NCBI GenBank assembly: GCA_914767715.1
Contig: OU612071.1
Coordinates: forward strand, 6,743,493-6,807,492
Origin: Membranipora membranacea
Lineage: Eukaryota > Bryozoa > Gymnolaemata > Cheilostomatida > Membraniporidae
Reading direction: 5' to 3'
DNA length: 64,000 nt
Shown: in pieces, positions 45,034 through 58,194 of the stretch
Numbering within the stretch: the first letter of the stretch is position 1
How the letters are laid out: each line of letters begins with the position of its first letter
Translations under genes and position numbers: made by a program
The notes under the pieces: generated by a model
The model's database searches: none
What the model was told of the DNA's origin: nothing
What the model saw: only the letters and a program-made list of their open reading frames with translations

Positions 45034-45506
45034 TTAGGTACAACACCCCTATTTGACCAATGATGGGCCTGTTGAACCACTGCTCGAATAAAAAAAGATT
45101 ATAAATTTGATCAAAAACAAGATAGGAAAGATGTATTATTGCATTGGTGAGCTGTATAATACTATATACTATAAAAATATTCTCAAATGTGTAAGAAACT
45201 GAAATTCGAAAATTAAAATGATCTAGCATAATGCATTTATAGCCTGCGATGGTGTCCATGTTGGCAGTAGAAATGCGCAGTAAAAAAGGGTGAAATTTCA
45301 ATTGGTGCTCTTTCCAGGCCTGTAAAAAAGATGGCAATGCGCAGGATTTGACAGAAGAGATATACATTTAAAATACAGGTTTTGGGCTACATTTTGGGTG
45401 GTTATTTATGGTGAGTATCACGTTTTGAAGCAGGCCTTTGGAGCTAGCAAGACAACATGATTCATATATAACACAATGGGGAAATAAATAGAGGTGTTGT
45501 ACCTTA
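45034..45506. mobile_element. MITE copy 2, TTA target duplication
   Basis: 467-bp element 45037-45503 with 18-bp inverted termini, GGTACAACACC(C/T)CTATTT. It is flanked by TTA on both sides (45034-45036 and 45504-45506). A 3-bp TTA duplication fits PIF/Harbinger-type transposition. It is the complete form of the copy at 42280-42627. Confidence 0.8.
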
Positions 45507-45651
45507 TGAGTGAGAACACAACTCAATACAGTATTAATTTGTGTCACTTGATTTTCTTGTCATCCACAAATAAATAGTATGGAGTACATTTTAACCATAT
45601 TTATGATTTATCTTAGATTCTATGTCATGCGCTTTAGTGTAAGTAGTAACC

Positions 45652-46311
45652 ATGGATTCAAAATTGCGCTGGAACAAACACATACCCAACATCGCTACTA
45701 AGGCAAACAACACACTAGGATTCATCAGAAGAAATGTGACCACCACCAACGAAGAAGTCAAATCGCTGGCAATCAAACAACTGGTCAGGCCAGTGCTTGA
45801 GTATGCTTGCTGCTATTGGGACTCACAAACATCAACCCAGGAAACTTCCCTAGAAGCTGTGCAAAGGAGAGCAGCGAGGTTTGTGTGCGGTATCAGAAAG
45901 ATTGATAGGAAGACAAGTGTCCCCGGATTAGTACACAGTCTTGGATGGGAGCAGCTAGGAGAGAGATGCTAGGAAAGAAGGCTGAAACTCTTCCGGGAGA
46001 TGCACTACGCAGACTCTGATACCATCACCAAACATATCCAACCTGCGACACACCATCTTTCTCGCAGACATGGTCATCAGTACCTGATCCCCCATGTCAA
46101 AACTCAACACCATCAGCGGTCCTTCTTTATGAAGACTGCAAAGAATTGGAATGCCCTCCCCCCCCCTCCAGCTCCCTACTTGCACGCCCTGGATAGCAGC
46201 CCGCTTCCTGTTGGTGACACACTGTTAATGACCTGGAAAGAATACGGACTTACGAGAAACACATTGCTAGATTCATCAACCCTGATGTGGCAATTACCTC
46301 ACCTGAGGTAA
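45652..46311 (+). pseudogene. LINE reverse-transcriptase C-terminal fragment
   Basis: The frame SKLRWNKHIPNIATKAN, LVRPVLEYACCYWD, LEAVQRRAARFV and, later, NWNALPPPP matches the region after the RT catalytic core of jockey/CR1-like LINEs. One in-frame TAG (after GERC, about 45969) interrupts it. 5' truncation removes the catalytic domain. It is a dead-on-arrival copy. Confidence 0.8.
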
Positions 46312-46667
46312 GAACTGAGGTGAAAAATAGCTGATACAACTCTATCAGGTCTGAATGATCACAGTATGTAATTTTCATTTAGTGCGTAGGAGTTGAACTT
46401 GATACAAACAACTTCGCAATGGTGGCTAGACGCTGCTTCACTGGTAAACAGTGATTTATGTGAACTTTTTCTTTGAGAGTACTGTACTCTTAAGCTCAAA
46501 AGCGACCAAATGGGCCATGACGCAGACCACAAAGCGGTGCAGAGCGCCCTAACGCTGGTAACTGGCATCACTGGTTTATAATCGAAATGGGAGTTTATCG
46601 AAATCTAGGATGTACTCTGTAGTTGGTCTGTATCTCATAGCGCATCCAGCAATTATGATATATTCAC

Positions 46668-46966
46668 AGGTTATCAGGTTAGCCTAGTGGTTAGCGAGTT
46701 GGGTCATTGATCTGACGTCCAGGGTTTGATTCTCGTGCATGTCCACTGGTGTTACCTGAGAAGCCTAGTTCGGTAGGGTGTTCCAATGAGTACCAGCGCT
46801 TCATGCGATGTAGGTTCTTATTAGTCAGGGTTGGCTATGAATGCTTGGACCCAGTCACCGGGCGGTAATGATGTAGTGTTCACCGCTTAAAAGTACACAT
46901 TGTGGGTTACATTAGCGGTATATTAGCGCATTAGCGGTATATAAAAAAACTCATTATTATTATTAT
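46668..46966 (+). mobile_element. tRNA-derived SINE with ATT tail
   Basis: Box A TTAGCCTAGTGGTTAGCGAG (46679-46698) and box B GGGTTTGATTCTC (46722-46734) form a pol III promoter. A body of about 200 bp follows, and the 3' end is (ATT)n. This is a typical full-length SINE, transcribed rightward. Confidence 0.8.
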
Positions 46967-47208
46967 CCAACTGTCTTTTCTGCCGTGTCGTAAATCCAAC
47001 ATTTATTCCACTGTGTGATCACACGTTATTCATAATGCTTGTTGACAGAAGTTTTAACAAGGAATAGATACTATTGTGGTTCGGTTGATTCACTTACTTT
47101 GCTAATTGTCAAGAACTCAAGCTCATGTGATCTAGCAACAGCGCAGTCTCACCTTGAGTGAGTTGACAGAGAGAGAATAACTTTAGACTGGAGAACCTTT
47201 TGTGTTCT

Positions 47209-47351
47209 AGCAGAACCTAGATTAAGTTTAATCCGATTGCCTGCATTCCAGTTGCTCCCTTTCACTAGTCACGCTGTTCTGTGGCATGACCAGTGAATCA
47301 GGAGCAACTGGAATGCAGGCAAATGGGCCAAACTTGGTCTAAGCAGAACCT
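47209..47351. mobile_element. 123-bp MITE with 10-bp TSD
   Basis: Element 47219-47341 contains a perfect 22-bp inner inverted repeat, TTGCCTGCATTCCAGTTGCTCC, at 47237-47258 and 47301-47322. Outer ends are weaker inverted repeats. AGCAGAACCT at 47209-47218 and 47342-47351 is a candidate target duplication. Relatives lie at 20478 and possibly 19968. Confidence 0.75.
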
Positions 47352-47356
47352 ATGCA

Positions 47357-47938
47357 TTGATTGATTATAGATACCACTATGATGAGGCGATTGTTTTAGA
47401 TGAGAACGTGAGCATTTTGCCTTCAAATTCTGTCAAGTTTTTAGACGTTACCATTGACGATCATATGACTTTTAGTTCACATGTAGATAAGATTGTATCT
47501 AGTTGTAATTCCAGGCTTTATCTATTACGGCAACTAAAGATTTTAGGTGTAAACACCGAAGGGCTCAAAAAGTTTAATACTGCTAATATCAGATCAATTA
47601 TCACTTACGCCTCACCATCTTGGTTTTTCCTTTTATCTGAAGGCGATAAGAACAAGCTCGAAAAGATTCAGAGAACTGCTTCTCGTGTTATTTTGCTGGA
47701 TCTTAGCTATGATGATAGATTAGCTATTTCAGAGCTACCTTCTGTGTGTGATTTTATATTTACTCCTGGCAAACGACGCTTTAACAAAATAGCCTCTGAT
47801 CCACAGCATCCACTTTTTAGTAGAGTACACTTTAATACATGTACTAGAATATCCTCTATTTTTAGGCCAATTGTATGCCGAACACAAAAACGTGCCAAAT
47901 CTTTTTTCCCATTTTTTATGTCTTATCTGAACAAGTGA
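47357..47938 (+). pseudogene. LINE C-terminal fragment (CR1/L2-like)
   Basis: 193 codons with VKFLDVTIDDHMTFSSHVDKI, YASPSWFFLLSEGDKNKLE and a Cys/Arg-rich end (RPIVCRTQKRAKSFFP), the usual 3' end of CR1/L2-type ORF2. The RT core is missing. It ends with its own stop and is followed by about 380 bp of AT-rich 3' sequence. Confidence 0.75.
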
Positions 47939-48319
47939 TAATTTTGCCTAGTAGACTTTTTCTATTCTTCACACAATGATACTGAATGTAAAATTAACTG
48001 AAACTGAAACTGATTACTTTATTTATATCAATCTGGATCTGATTTACAAAAAAAATAATTTAGCGCTGGCATATGAGGTATAAAATTCAGCTGCTGATTA
48101 GCAATGTCATAAATCACAAAATAATTAGAGCAAATTGCAGTACATCACAATCAGACATTTGCTAGCAAGAGCAGTGCTGGATTGTAGAGTCTCTGTGCTG
48201 CTTGTATAAAAATCAGAATGACATTCACACCCCTTAGCAGGTGTAAATAATGTGATAATAGTGGAAGAATCAAAACTTAACACAGCCATAACAGACGCCA
48301 GACCTCTAGGAGCGAGGAT

Positions 48320-49192
48320 CAGTGTAACCTGATACATAGCTTCCTGGTGAATCGTAAGCAGTGGGTGGCTACGAAAGAAGCCAAATCTCTCATTAAGACA
48401 TCTTCAACAGGCTCGCCCCAGGGCTGTGTATGGAGCCCAATCCTATTCTCAATTTATGTACAGGATATGCCGGTACCATCGATGGGTAACTATCACCTTA
48501 TCAAATATGCAGATGATACAATCTTACTAGAGCTATGCTATCCTAATGTACTATCTACATTACCTGCTGCAGCAGAATGTCTAACCAACTGGTTCAGCTC
48601 GCAAGATCTGCTCCTCAATGTCTCTAAGACTAAAGATCTCATATTTACCAACATGAGAGACAACCGTGCATGTGATCCCCTGGTAATCAATGGCACAGTA
48701 GTTGAGCAGGTCGAGTCATTTGTATATTTAGGTACCACTGTTGACCACAAGTTGAGCTTTAAGGCACATTCTGAGGCAGTAATCAAGAAAGCTCGTAAGC
48801 GCCTGTTTATTATGAAGAAGTTGTCCTCTCTTGGTATTTCTAAACCAATCAGAATGCGATGTTACTATACTTTTATTGAATGTGTTTGTATTTTTCATCT
48901 ATGTACATTATTTGGCCATATATCCAAAACATGTCGCAACTCCATTAATGATGTTATATCAACCGCTAGCTTTTTAGCTGACTGTCAAGTCCCATCTCTG
49001 TGCGAGGTTTTTACCAGAGGTTTTAAGAACCGTTGTCTTCGTATGTATGCAACAGACAATGAGCCAATATTAGCCCTAGCTACACTTCCATCAGGGCGCT
49101 ACTGTAATATCAAATGTAGGATAGAGCTACGGAGACAATGTTTTAGAGCACAATGTGTGAAATTTTTAAACTCTGTTTTCTTCAAAAGATAA
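48320..49192 (+). pseudogene. LINE RT fragment with YADD
   Basis: About 290 codons covering the late RT domain: TGSPQGCVWSPILFSIYV, the catalytic KYADDT, then FVYLGTTVDHKLSFKAH, and a C-terminal tail ending NSVFFKR. The N-terminal endonuclease and RT fingers are absent, as expected for 5' truncation. No internal stop in the part shown. It differs in sequence from the fragments at 45652 and 47357, so it is another LINE family. Confidence 0.8.
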
Positions 49193-51954
49193 TATTTTAT
49201 AATGTGCAGACTTTTATATCACTAGTAACTTTTTAGCTCTACAAAACAAATATTTCTTAACCATAACGACAGAGACAGAATAAAAAGTATATATGTATAT
49301 ATAAACCCTGCTAATAGTGACGCTCTCGGGCCTTGAACAATGTAGGCCAGGCTTGAACTATGCCGACCTTGAACTTTGATGTACAAAGTAAGACACACCC
49401 AACCTTAAACAACCAATAGGTATATTCTATAACAAGCTTTAGAGTACGAGAGGCTGCTGAAAATGCAATGCTGGAACTCGAGATGTTGTTGTGTCCTATT
49501 ATGCTAATAAAAATTGTCATGAGAAGTTAATTATAATTTTTTTCTCCCATTGCAATTATTCACATAGAATCAGGAAGTGTGGTGAGCGGACACAACAAGG
49601 AAGACATTTATTAGCAATGAGTTAATCTATACCTGCTGTTCATCGTTATTTGTTTGTGTCTGTAAAGCACCAATTCTTATATAAAACACTTGCCCACTTG
49701 AGACTAATATTCATGCTATACCCGAAGCAACTGGGACAAAAATGGAAAAGATTAGTCTGAGCCCCCCAGACTTTCCACCCGCCCGACAACCCCCCCCCCC
49801 CCGGGACGGGAAAGTCTGATCACAATGCAGGATTTTGCTGGAGTTCTCTGGTCTTAGATAATAGAAGTTACAAAGGGGTTAACTAAAACTGCAATATCTA
49901 TTGATTTCTATTCATGCCACCTACTATATTGCTCCAGGTATAAAAATTTTTCAGTCAGACAGTAGGAAAAGACATGTTTGACACTTTTGCAGCTCCCCCC
50001 CCCCCCCGCCCGCCGCGTTTATATGCATCAGCCTTGTGGCAACGCTATATATGAGTGTCAGCCTGAATTTGTGAAATGTGATATGATCTGTATTATAGTC
50101 TGAGCCACACACACTTTTGCCTCATCCCCACCCCTGCCTGACGGCACCCCGGCAGTGAAGTTTCCTCTCGCAACCCGTGTAAATATTTTCAGCAAATGTC
50201 AGCAAGCGATGTCTACCAAGTAAAGTACACGCCCACATAAAAACAAGAATACTTTTGTACATAATCTGTGTATCATATAGTGTCTCATGAATGGTCTCCC
50301 TCATATCATTGTTATCACAAGGGTGTCCCCTGTGGCCAACCATTTGATAATTTCATCTCGAAATGGGCTGCAATAAGAGCACGATACCATGACTCATAAA
50401 TAATGTGTGAATATATCAAAGAAGAAATAATTCTCCAAAAGCAACTAAGATTAAAAGCTTGAGTTTCCTGATCTTTGGTTGAGGGGGATATAAAAATACT
50501 TGATGTCATAGCAACACCGGTATAGCAGAAGAAGGCACATCCTGAATTGTTAATTCCTAATGTGAATACCGATTATTACCTATGAAAATTACGCCTAACC
50601 CGCCTTGCTGGGGACAGCACACTGGTATTAAATATTTTCCATCAGATCAATGCAATATTTTCACATTGCAGTGAAAAATTTATTGTTGCTTTGGTGAAAA
50701 AATTTGAACAGGTAAGCACATTCAACCTAAATGACATGGAAACAATATTTTGCAGGACCGATTGCCTCACAATCAACCTCGCGTAACTATTTTAAGTTAT
50801 ATTTTCAAGGAATGAAAAGAAACATGACAAGCTGTACTATGATCAAGGTGTTTGACTGCACACTACCTCTTCAACGAAATAAATACAACTCATCCGTTTC
50901 TCCATTTGAAATAGTCTTGGATGTCAAATCTCACCATGGTTTATTTTCAAATTAAGTAACCTGCTAGAAGTTTAACTTCCTATAGGTGACGACTTGGTCA
51001 TACGTGGCATTACTACCGGACAAAATAGGCTGATCTTCCACAGATTGACTTTTCACAAACTACTCTCTGCGGGTCAGTTAATGCCAATCAAGCTTTGGTG
51101 CATGCTGACTGCAAGGCCTATCGATCAAGTTTCATCTGTGAGGTGTGAATGATACATTAAAACATCACTTAGGTAGTAAGAAGGTAGTAAATGTAAAAGA
51201 TCAGTGCAGGATCGGAAATAGAACCAATAGAAAATGGAACTTGACGAATCCACCTAATAAGAAAAGGTAAATGTTATTGGAAGGTTAGAGCTTAAGAGGG
51301 AGTGTTTAAAATACCAGAGTAGCCATTGTGTTATCTAGCAAATAGCTGTTTAACACTATTCAAAATTTTGTCTGTTTCTCTTTACAAAGAAAGGTAAACT
51401 AACATTAAGTGTTAGCAATGACGCTTCTGACATTCTGTCTCCTGTATCCGGATAATGTACCATGAGACTTTTTTGAAATTACAAGATAGATGCTTTATTT
51501 TGATAAAATGGTCAGTTTAGAGATATCATGAGTTCAGCCTACAATACACACTGTTATGATTTTTTTAATAAAAATAGAAGGTTTTATGGATGGAAATGGA
51601 TAAAACGTGGAATAAATTAATATATAAGCAAAAATATGGTTATGAAAACATCAATCTCATTCCACGGCTTTCAGGCTGTTGTTTTCTGTCTTCTCAAGAT
51701 ATTATAAGGAAAACTAAAAAATATTTGCCATTCTGTCAGTCAGCAATACAGTCAGATTAACATCCGGAATCTCATGGAAAACATGTGAAGTTTCCACTGT
51801 TCTTGTGCTGCAGAAGTACAATAGCGAGGGTGAAAAGTTCATACAAAATGATTAATACTGTAAAATATTCTCTCTGTGAAGAAAAATGTGTCCGATTTTT
51901 ACAATTGAATTTTTACCAAGAATACAACTGTATTGCAATAAGTTGGATCGGTGT
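49193..51954. other. Gene-poor stretch
   Basis: No gene is supported. Features seen: C-runs at about 49788-49802 and 49996-50008, and a hairpin AGACTTTCC...GGGAAAGTCT around 49767-49817 surrounding the first C-run. The rest is AT-rich sequence without clear repeats. Confidence 0.4.
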
Positions 51955-54900
51955 TCATAGACTTGGAACACCAATACTCCAGAAATAAACCAATTGCTCA
52001 AAATCCAGCTTATAATACTGTATTGAGCACCCGTTGTATTTAGTCACCATGAGTACATCCCCGTCAATATGAAGGTCATAGTGAAGATCAGCACCTCCCT
52101 TCTCTCCAGTCATCTTACCCAGAAGTTCACCTACAGAACCGAGATAGGTGAGATTTATTGTGAGTGTGATGTTATAAATAAAGTTGGAATGAGGGGAATT
52201 TTTAATTGAAGAAGTATCACGGAGGTATATGAAAATAGCATGTTGTAATTAATAAATATACTTTTTTACCACACTTACATTCTTTATCGCTTCAATAAAC
52301 TCTACTCTACGTCCTTTACTAAAGTCTGCCTCAATGCCACTGGAAGATCTTGATTACATAACAACAATATTCAAGTATCATTGACCACCCTCTGCATATC
52401 AAGCATCGAACTTCTGTATCACTAACACAGTAATTAGCACTTTAGTTGTGTGCATATCCGGAGAATAAATGATCAAAAGTAACAGAACTTATTTATCATC
52501 ATTGTTTGAATTGTGCTCACCTGAGTCGATATCCAGTATCCATATTGGAGTGTCAGCTGAGTAGCTAGAGACAAGTACAAATTGGTTCTTGTAGCAGACA
52601 ACTCCCTGTGGTTGCTGAATCTTCTTTGATGTCCACAACACCTCACCACTATCTATATTAACCCTAAACACGCTGCTAGTGCCATAATCAGTTGCAATCA
52701 CTGATTTATCCCCACACACAGCCATTGATTTGTAGCTGCCGCCTATTTCGGGACATGGGATTTTTTTCACAACCTGCCCTGTGAGGGAGTACACAATAAG
52801 ACATTTCTCTGCCCCATGTGGAACAACAACTTTATCATCCAAAACCCTAATTTTGTCCCAACAACTTTTTCCAGTGAGGTTCCAGGATCTCAAAAGTTGA
52901 CCTGCTTTGTCAAAAACCTTAAGGATATTACCAGCATCACAAGCACAGAAAAGGAAAATTTCACCTTTGTAAACTTGAATACTGGATACCCAACCATCAG
53001 CATTTCCAAGATTTGTTTGTACATCTGTCTCCCCATTGATTTTACAAAGTTGGTAACTAGTTGAACCTATATATGTCACATCATTGTGGGTGGTCACAGA
53101 CAGGGCACGATGCCCAGTAGCAATCTTGACTGCTTTGATCAATTGCAGAGAGGTGAGCGAGTCCGGCTGTAGTGGTGAGGGCTGACTCTGGAGACCTTCC
53201 TTAGTAACAGACAACTCCATGGAAGTCTGAATTTCTCCACAATCTGATCGAAAAAGGAAAATAATAGAATCTGCCGTGTTTGCTACTATTTCCTTGATGA
53301 TAATTTATCATAATATGTTTTATAAATATTTAAATGTACACGTCACAGTTTATCACTTAAACAAAAACCAGAACAAAACCTTTTTTGGTAAGTTTCACAT
53401 TATTGGTCGATTCTTTGAATTCAGGGATCTTCATCCTGATAAGCTGATGTATCAAGTCCTCTGTCTCATTGTACCTGGTAGCCACATCAACCTGTCAGAG
53501 AACAGGTAAAGAGAATAAGTATGAGTGATTCTTCCTGATAAGCATGCTATAACAATAACTACTACATGTATCACATATAAATAAATGAAGTATTACAAAC
53601 ACATGATTCAGCATACCAACCAATCAGCGGAGTATCATGTTAAACCTGAAGGGCTGTATTGTTTACAGGCGTGTATTTGATATCAAACAATTTCCTGTTT
53701 TGCTTTGTAGTCCCTTTAGCAGTTGGCATTGTGAAGGAGATGTAAGTCAAGAATGACCATAACAAATTTGATTTATTAATGGGCAATGGCTGAATGCTAT
53801 GAGTTTGCGAGATGCTTTTGCATGGCTCTGAGTAGGGAACTTTACCTGTAAAGGTGAGATGACACAATCGGTTAGAGTGCTAGTTTTCAACTGCCAGGGA
53901 ACTATTTACTGTTGCAGGAGATGTGGTTTGAGTTTCACTCTATAAATTTTCAAATTAAATTGTCCCAGCTTCTAGCAAGGGTTTTGTACACTTCCTTTCA
54001 AAATGCTTCCATTATGAGATGGATTTGGTTGCCGTAGATTTTTGTCTAAATAGGCATTTGATACATGAATGTTTTCATCATCATAGACGTAATTGTCCCA
54101 AAATGTAAGTAGGACCACTATTTTACCAGTTTAACCCAGAACTATTTCTGCGTTGCACCAAAGGCTATAATATAGCCTGGCCGTGTAATACAAGGTTGAT
54201 AATGGTAACATATAACGACATTGAGGTGTTATACGTATCTCATTTACAAATAATTGAGGTTATTCATACAAGTGCACATGTTATTTTATGCGGTCCAATA
54301 AACATTCTTTAGGATTATTGTTTTGTTTTAATAACATGAATGATACATTAACAACCAGATATATTAGAACTTGGGTTTGAAGCTCTAATAAGGCGAAAGA
54401 AATTACCTGATGATATGTGAAGAGTCGAGACTCAATCCTTAAGGTCTGCCTGCTTATCCTGTCCAACATAACTCCAACTTCATCATCTAGGAAACCAGTC
54501 ACCTCAGCTTTGAATTTAGCTCTCATTTCTTTCAGTTCGGTCTCAAGCTCTGCATATTTCTTCATTATCTCATCAATCTGGAAGGCATGATACGAAAGAA
54601 TATTTCTATTGAGTCATTGAGTGTTAACAGTTTTACAATCTAGACAATATGAGCTTTCAAGCTTTTAACCACTGTCAATCACTGTATGTTATTTTGTGCT
54701 GAGAGGAAAAAACTTGTTTGTATTGAGGTATTGAGGAGTACAGGTCTTAATATCTTGTGAATGATTGAACTAATAAAGACTACCCAAGACCAAATCGTGT
54801 CATAGTAAGGCCGTTACTTACAATAAAGTTGTGTCACATTAACATGGTAGGAAAACCCAATGCTCACTTGGCATGAACTTTTGATGGTAGAAAAGTGCTT

Positions 54901-57900
54901 TTCATAAGAGAAGGTTACTCCAATTTTCTGCATTATGAAGTCACAGTCTCCCGGAAGTGATTGTTTCCTGTATTGCCCATATGGGAGACTATGACATCAT
55001 AATGCAAAGAATGGGAGTTACCTGTTCTTATGGAAGGCACTTTTCCACCATCAACAATTCATGCCAAGTAGAGCATTGAATTTTTTACCATGCAAATCAG
55101 ACACAGCTTTATCATATGTAACTGCCTGACTCAACCATGCTTTGGTCTTTTGGTAGTTTTTAAAAGCATAACTTCTCAGTCCTTGTTAGGATTTGGCTCT
55201 GCTGTCTTTGACTTATCGATGAGACATTCTGTGTCTCATTTGATAGCACAATAAGATTTTGTGCAATGGATACTTATCAATTCTTTATGTGTTCGGTCTA
55301 ATGGAATCAACATGAACCTGCTTGTCTCTCGCTTCATGGAGTTGTTTTATCATTGCTTCTGTATCCTGCTCCCATTCCGATATGACTGCTGTCAGTTGCT
55401 TAGACATTTCTAGTAGGTGCTCCTCTTTCTCAAAAACCCATAGCTTCATCTCGTTAGCTTTTCCTATAAGCTCTGCGACCAACGTGTCTAGTGGAAAAAG
55501 TCTATGAGCTGAACCTAAAAAAGTTAAGGTGCATTATTTACTTTCAAACTTGTGTTGTAAATTTGAGCGAAGCATTGCTTCCGAATTTACCTTTCAGTTG
55601 TTTTCTTTTTTAAGAGATGTAACCATATACGTGAGTAGGACGTTCTTTATACTCATGATGAGCCTGCGTCCCTACCCCCTAATATTCCTTGGTACAAGGG
55701 TTATCTGCCCCTATTTCAGTGTTGCTGGTGATATTTCGGACCAGCATAACTTTGGATAAAAATTGATTCTTTATGAACTGCGGTCATGTTCCTTGAATTT
55801 TAGTGTTGCTGGTGATATTTCGGACCAGCATAACTTTGGATAAAAATTGATTCTTTATGGTCATGTTCCTTGAATAGCTTTTGATATGATGATGTCCAAT
55901 GGTTGACTGCTAGTAAGAGAAACAAACCATCAGTACACGAGCCGATCCCCTGTACAAGATGACATGTGACACAATAGACATTGTGACATCTCTCACAGCC
56001 TACACTGTAGGGTCTATCAGTATGGGTCTGACAGTATCTAGTCTCCATCTTTCTGAACTCTTTCTTATATTCATCCATTCTGATGCGGGCATGATCATCC
56101 AGGGATTCATTGTGGTGCTTAAAAAAAGATAAAGAAACGCCAACTAACTAAACTAATTATCCGCAGGTTTTTTATTCCTGGATATAGCCATTCAGTCTGG
56201 CTATAGCCTAGACAATGTTTACTATGGTTTAGTTTTCTTGAGAATATTGTTGCATGCATTGTATATGCATCTTCCCAATCCCCAACTATAATTACTGGTT
56301 ATTAGTTTTATTTTAGGCATTTATTGTAAAACATTCTGTCTGGAATAAACTCACTGCCTATAGTATTTAGGAAAGAACTAAGCATTCATTGACCCCGAAA
56401 CATAGAAATTCAAGCCGCTTGTTGCTGAGACCGATTAATAAATTTTCAATGCAAATACTGTTTTACCTACCTTCTCATGAGTCGTACAGAACTTCTTCCT
56501 TTATATTATACAGTAAATCTGAGCCAGCTCTCTTTTATCTTCTTTTCTCATACAAACATCACAGCAGAGAAACGCATCTAGTGGATCTGATGCATTTGGT
56601 AAGGAGCCGATTCCTTCTTCAAATACAGCCCTAAAATTACATTAATTGTCATAATTCTGTCAGTCCATGGCTACAGTCTACAGGGAAATGTTTAGAACGC
56701 ATGGTTTATGTATTATCATCACATTTACACAGGCCCTCTGTTCTTCAACTGAGCTGGACCAAAAAAAGTGCTCAGAAACTTTTTTTGAGCCTCAAAAATA
56801 ATAGATTAAACAAATAACATTATTATATTTATTCCTTCCTATTTCATTGTTTGATGCTCGTTTTAGAAGCAGGGTATTTCAATAAAAAGTGAGTGAAGAA
56901 GATTTTGGACATATTAATACAGGAGCAGTATCCCGCATCACAGCATCATCTACATCATTCACTTAGCAACCAATGACAGGCGACAATCGGGATACTGAAG
57001 TTTTATCAATAAAATGACTAAAGTTTTATCAAAGTGCTGGGTATTACATTTACAGTGAGGCCATCGCTAAATTGATTTATAGTTAGTGGTTGTTGATAGG
57101 GAAGAGTTATCATGGTAACCAAGATTAAACAATGTTTCTGTCTTCAGATCAAATCGTCATTGTTCTTGGTCTTCATTGTGACAGCCCCTGTCAGAGCTCT
57201 TATCAATCTTTCTGCCCATTGATTGTTATCTTATAGTGAAAGTATACTTGTTCCCATTAGTCATCGCCTCATGGAGTGTACCATCTAAATTCAAATGATG
57301 ACGATGGCGATTACGGCATTTAAATCGAGAAAGCGCAACCGATAATCTGAAGCCTTGATCAATTCCGGAAGAATATTGGCTATGATTTTGGTTATGTTTT
57401 AGTATAAGAGTTTTATTTCCCTGTATATGAGCTCTTTTGAGTACTTAGAATTGAATCAAGGTCATGCTACATGAAATGACAAACGGTTGTGACAATGGGA
57501 GTGACACTGCCTGGGATGAGAACCTTTGTGAGAAAAAGGAAGACTATATCCTACTGATTGACAATCCTGAATCTGATGCGTTTCAAGCACAAGCCTAAAG
57601 CCAGACATGAAATCAGTTTAGACATAGAAATTAATACCGAAAGTGATTGACGGTACCCTGAGAAGCAAATCTCTCATATACACATGAATCGATATGATAA
57701 TTGGCCTGTCCGTCGCCATGATATCTAAGAATATTTCCAGTCGTCAAAGCACTTAATGATTATATATACAAGGCAACTGAATTCTCACCTGCATAGAGAA
57801 CACTTGACTACCTTGGTGACCTCAGAATCCTTAGCCAAACATTTCACACAGAATATATGTCCAGGATGACACGGTAGCCTCTTCAACTCATCGTTCTCAT

Positions 57901-57952
57901 AGCAGAGAGAGCACTCCAGAAATTCTTCTTCTCTTTCAGTAGATTCGGCCAT
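51955..57952 (-). CDS. TRIM-type E3 ligase, RING/B-box/coiled coil/propeller
   Basis: Eight exons join in phase to 630 residues: 57789-57952, 56471-56630, 55928-56117, 55318-55514, 54407-54577, 53380-53491, 52521-53243 and 51955-52130. RING: CSLC...CHPGHIFCVKCL...KCSLC (residues 14-54). A B-box1-like CCDVC and FCTTHEK follow. B-box2 is CQTHTDRPYSVGCERCHNVYC. A coiled coil of about 170 residues is followed by a six-blade-type beta-propeller ending FWSIGVPSL. TRIM proteins are ubiquitin ligases; the propeller would bind the target. An in-frame TAA (56501-56503, codon 98) lies in B-box1, where a Cys-X-X-Cys-like run is expected. All other sequence is clean. So it is either a very young pseudogene, a null allele or an error. 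The start ATG is followed by an acidic tract. The 54858-55078 inverted repeat is in an intron. Confidence 0.85.
54858..55078. mobile_element. MITE with ~97-bp inverted arms in a TRIM intron
   Basis: Left arm TGCTCACTTGGCATGAA...CAGTCTCCC and right arm GGGAGACTATGAC...TTCATGCCAAGTAGAGCA are inverted copies over about 97 bp with scattered mismatches, with a short spacer. It sits between the coiled-coil exons. Confidence 0.75.
55718..55879. repeat. 84-bp tandem duplication in a TRIM intron
   Basis: AGTGTTGCTGGTGATATTTC and the following bases to CATGTTCCTTGAAT occur twice, starting at 55718 and 55802. The copies are identical apart from about 7 bp (AACTGCG) lost from the second. Confidence 0.9.
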
Positions 57953-58194
57953 TTTTATGTTGAATTATTTAAATCAAACAGCAGGCTACTGTGAAGCGCA
58001 AGCCATTATTGTTTGTGACGATCACCTGTCTGCGTTTATAAATGTAGCTAGGCGGAGAAACTAAGGCATTCCTCTGAGATAAGCATATTGCCTAAACCTG
58101 ATAACACTGCTTGCTCTCTATGTCACAATGCAAACAAAACTGATAATATCCGCTTCAAAGTTCACATAAAAGGGGATTTCTCAGCTTGACTGGA

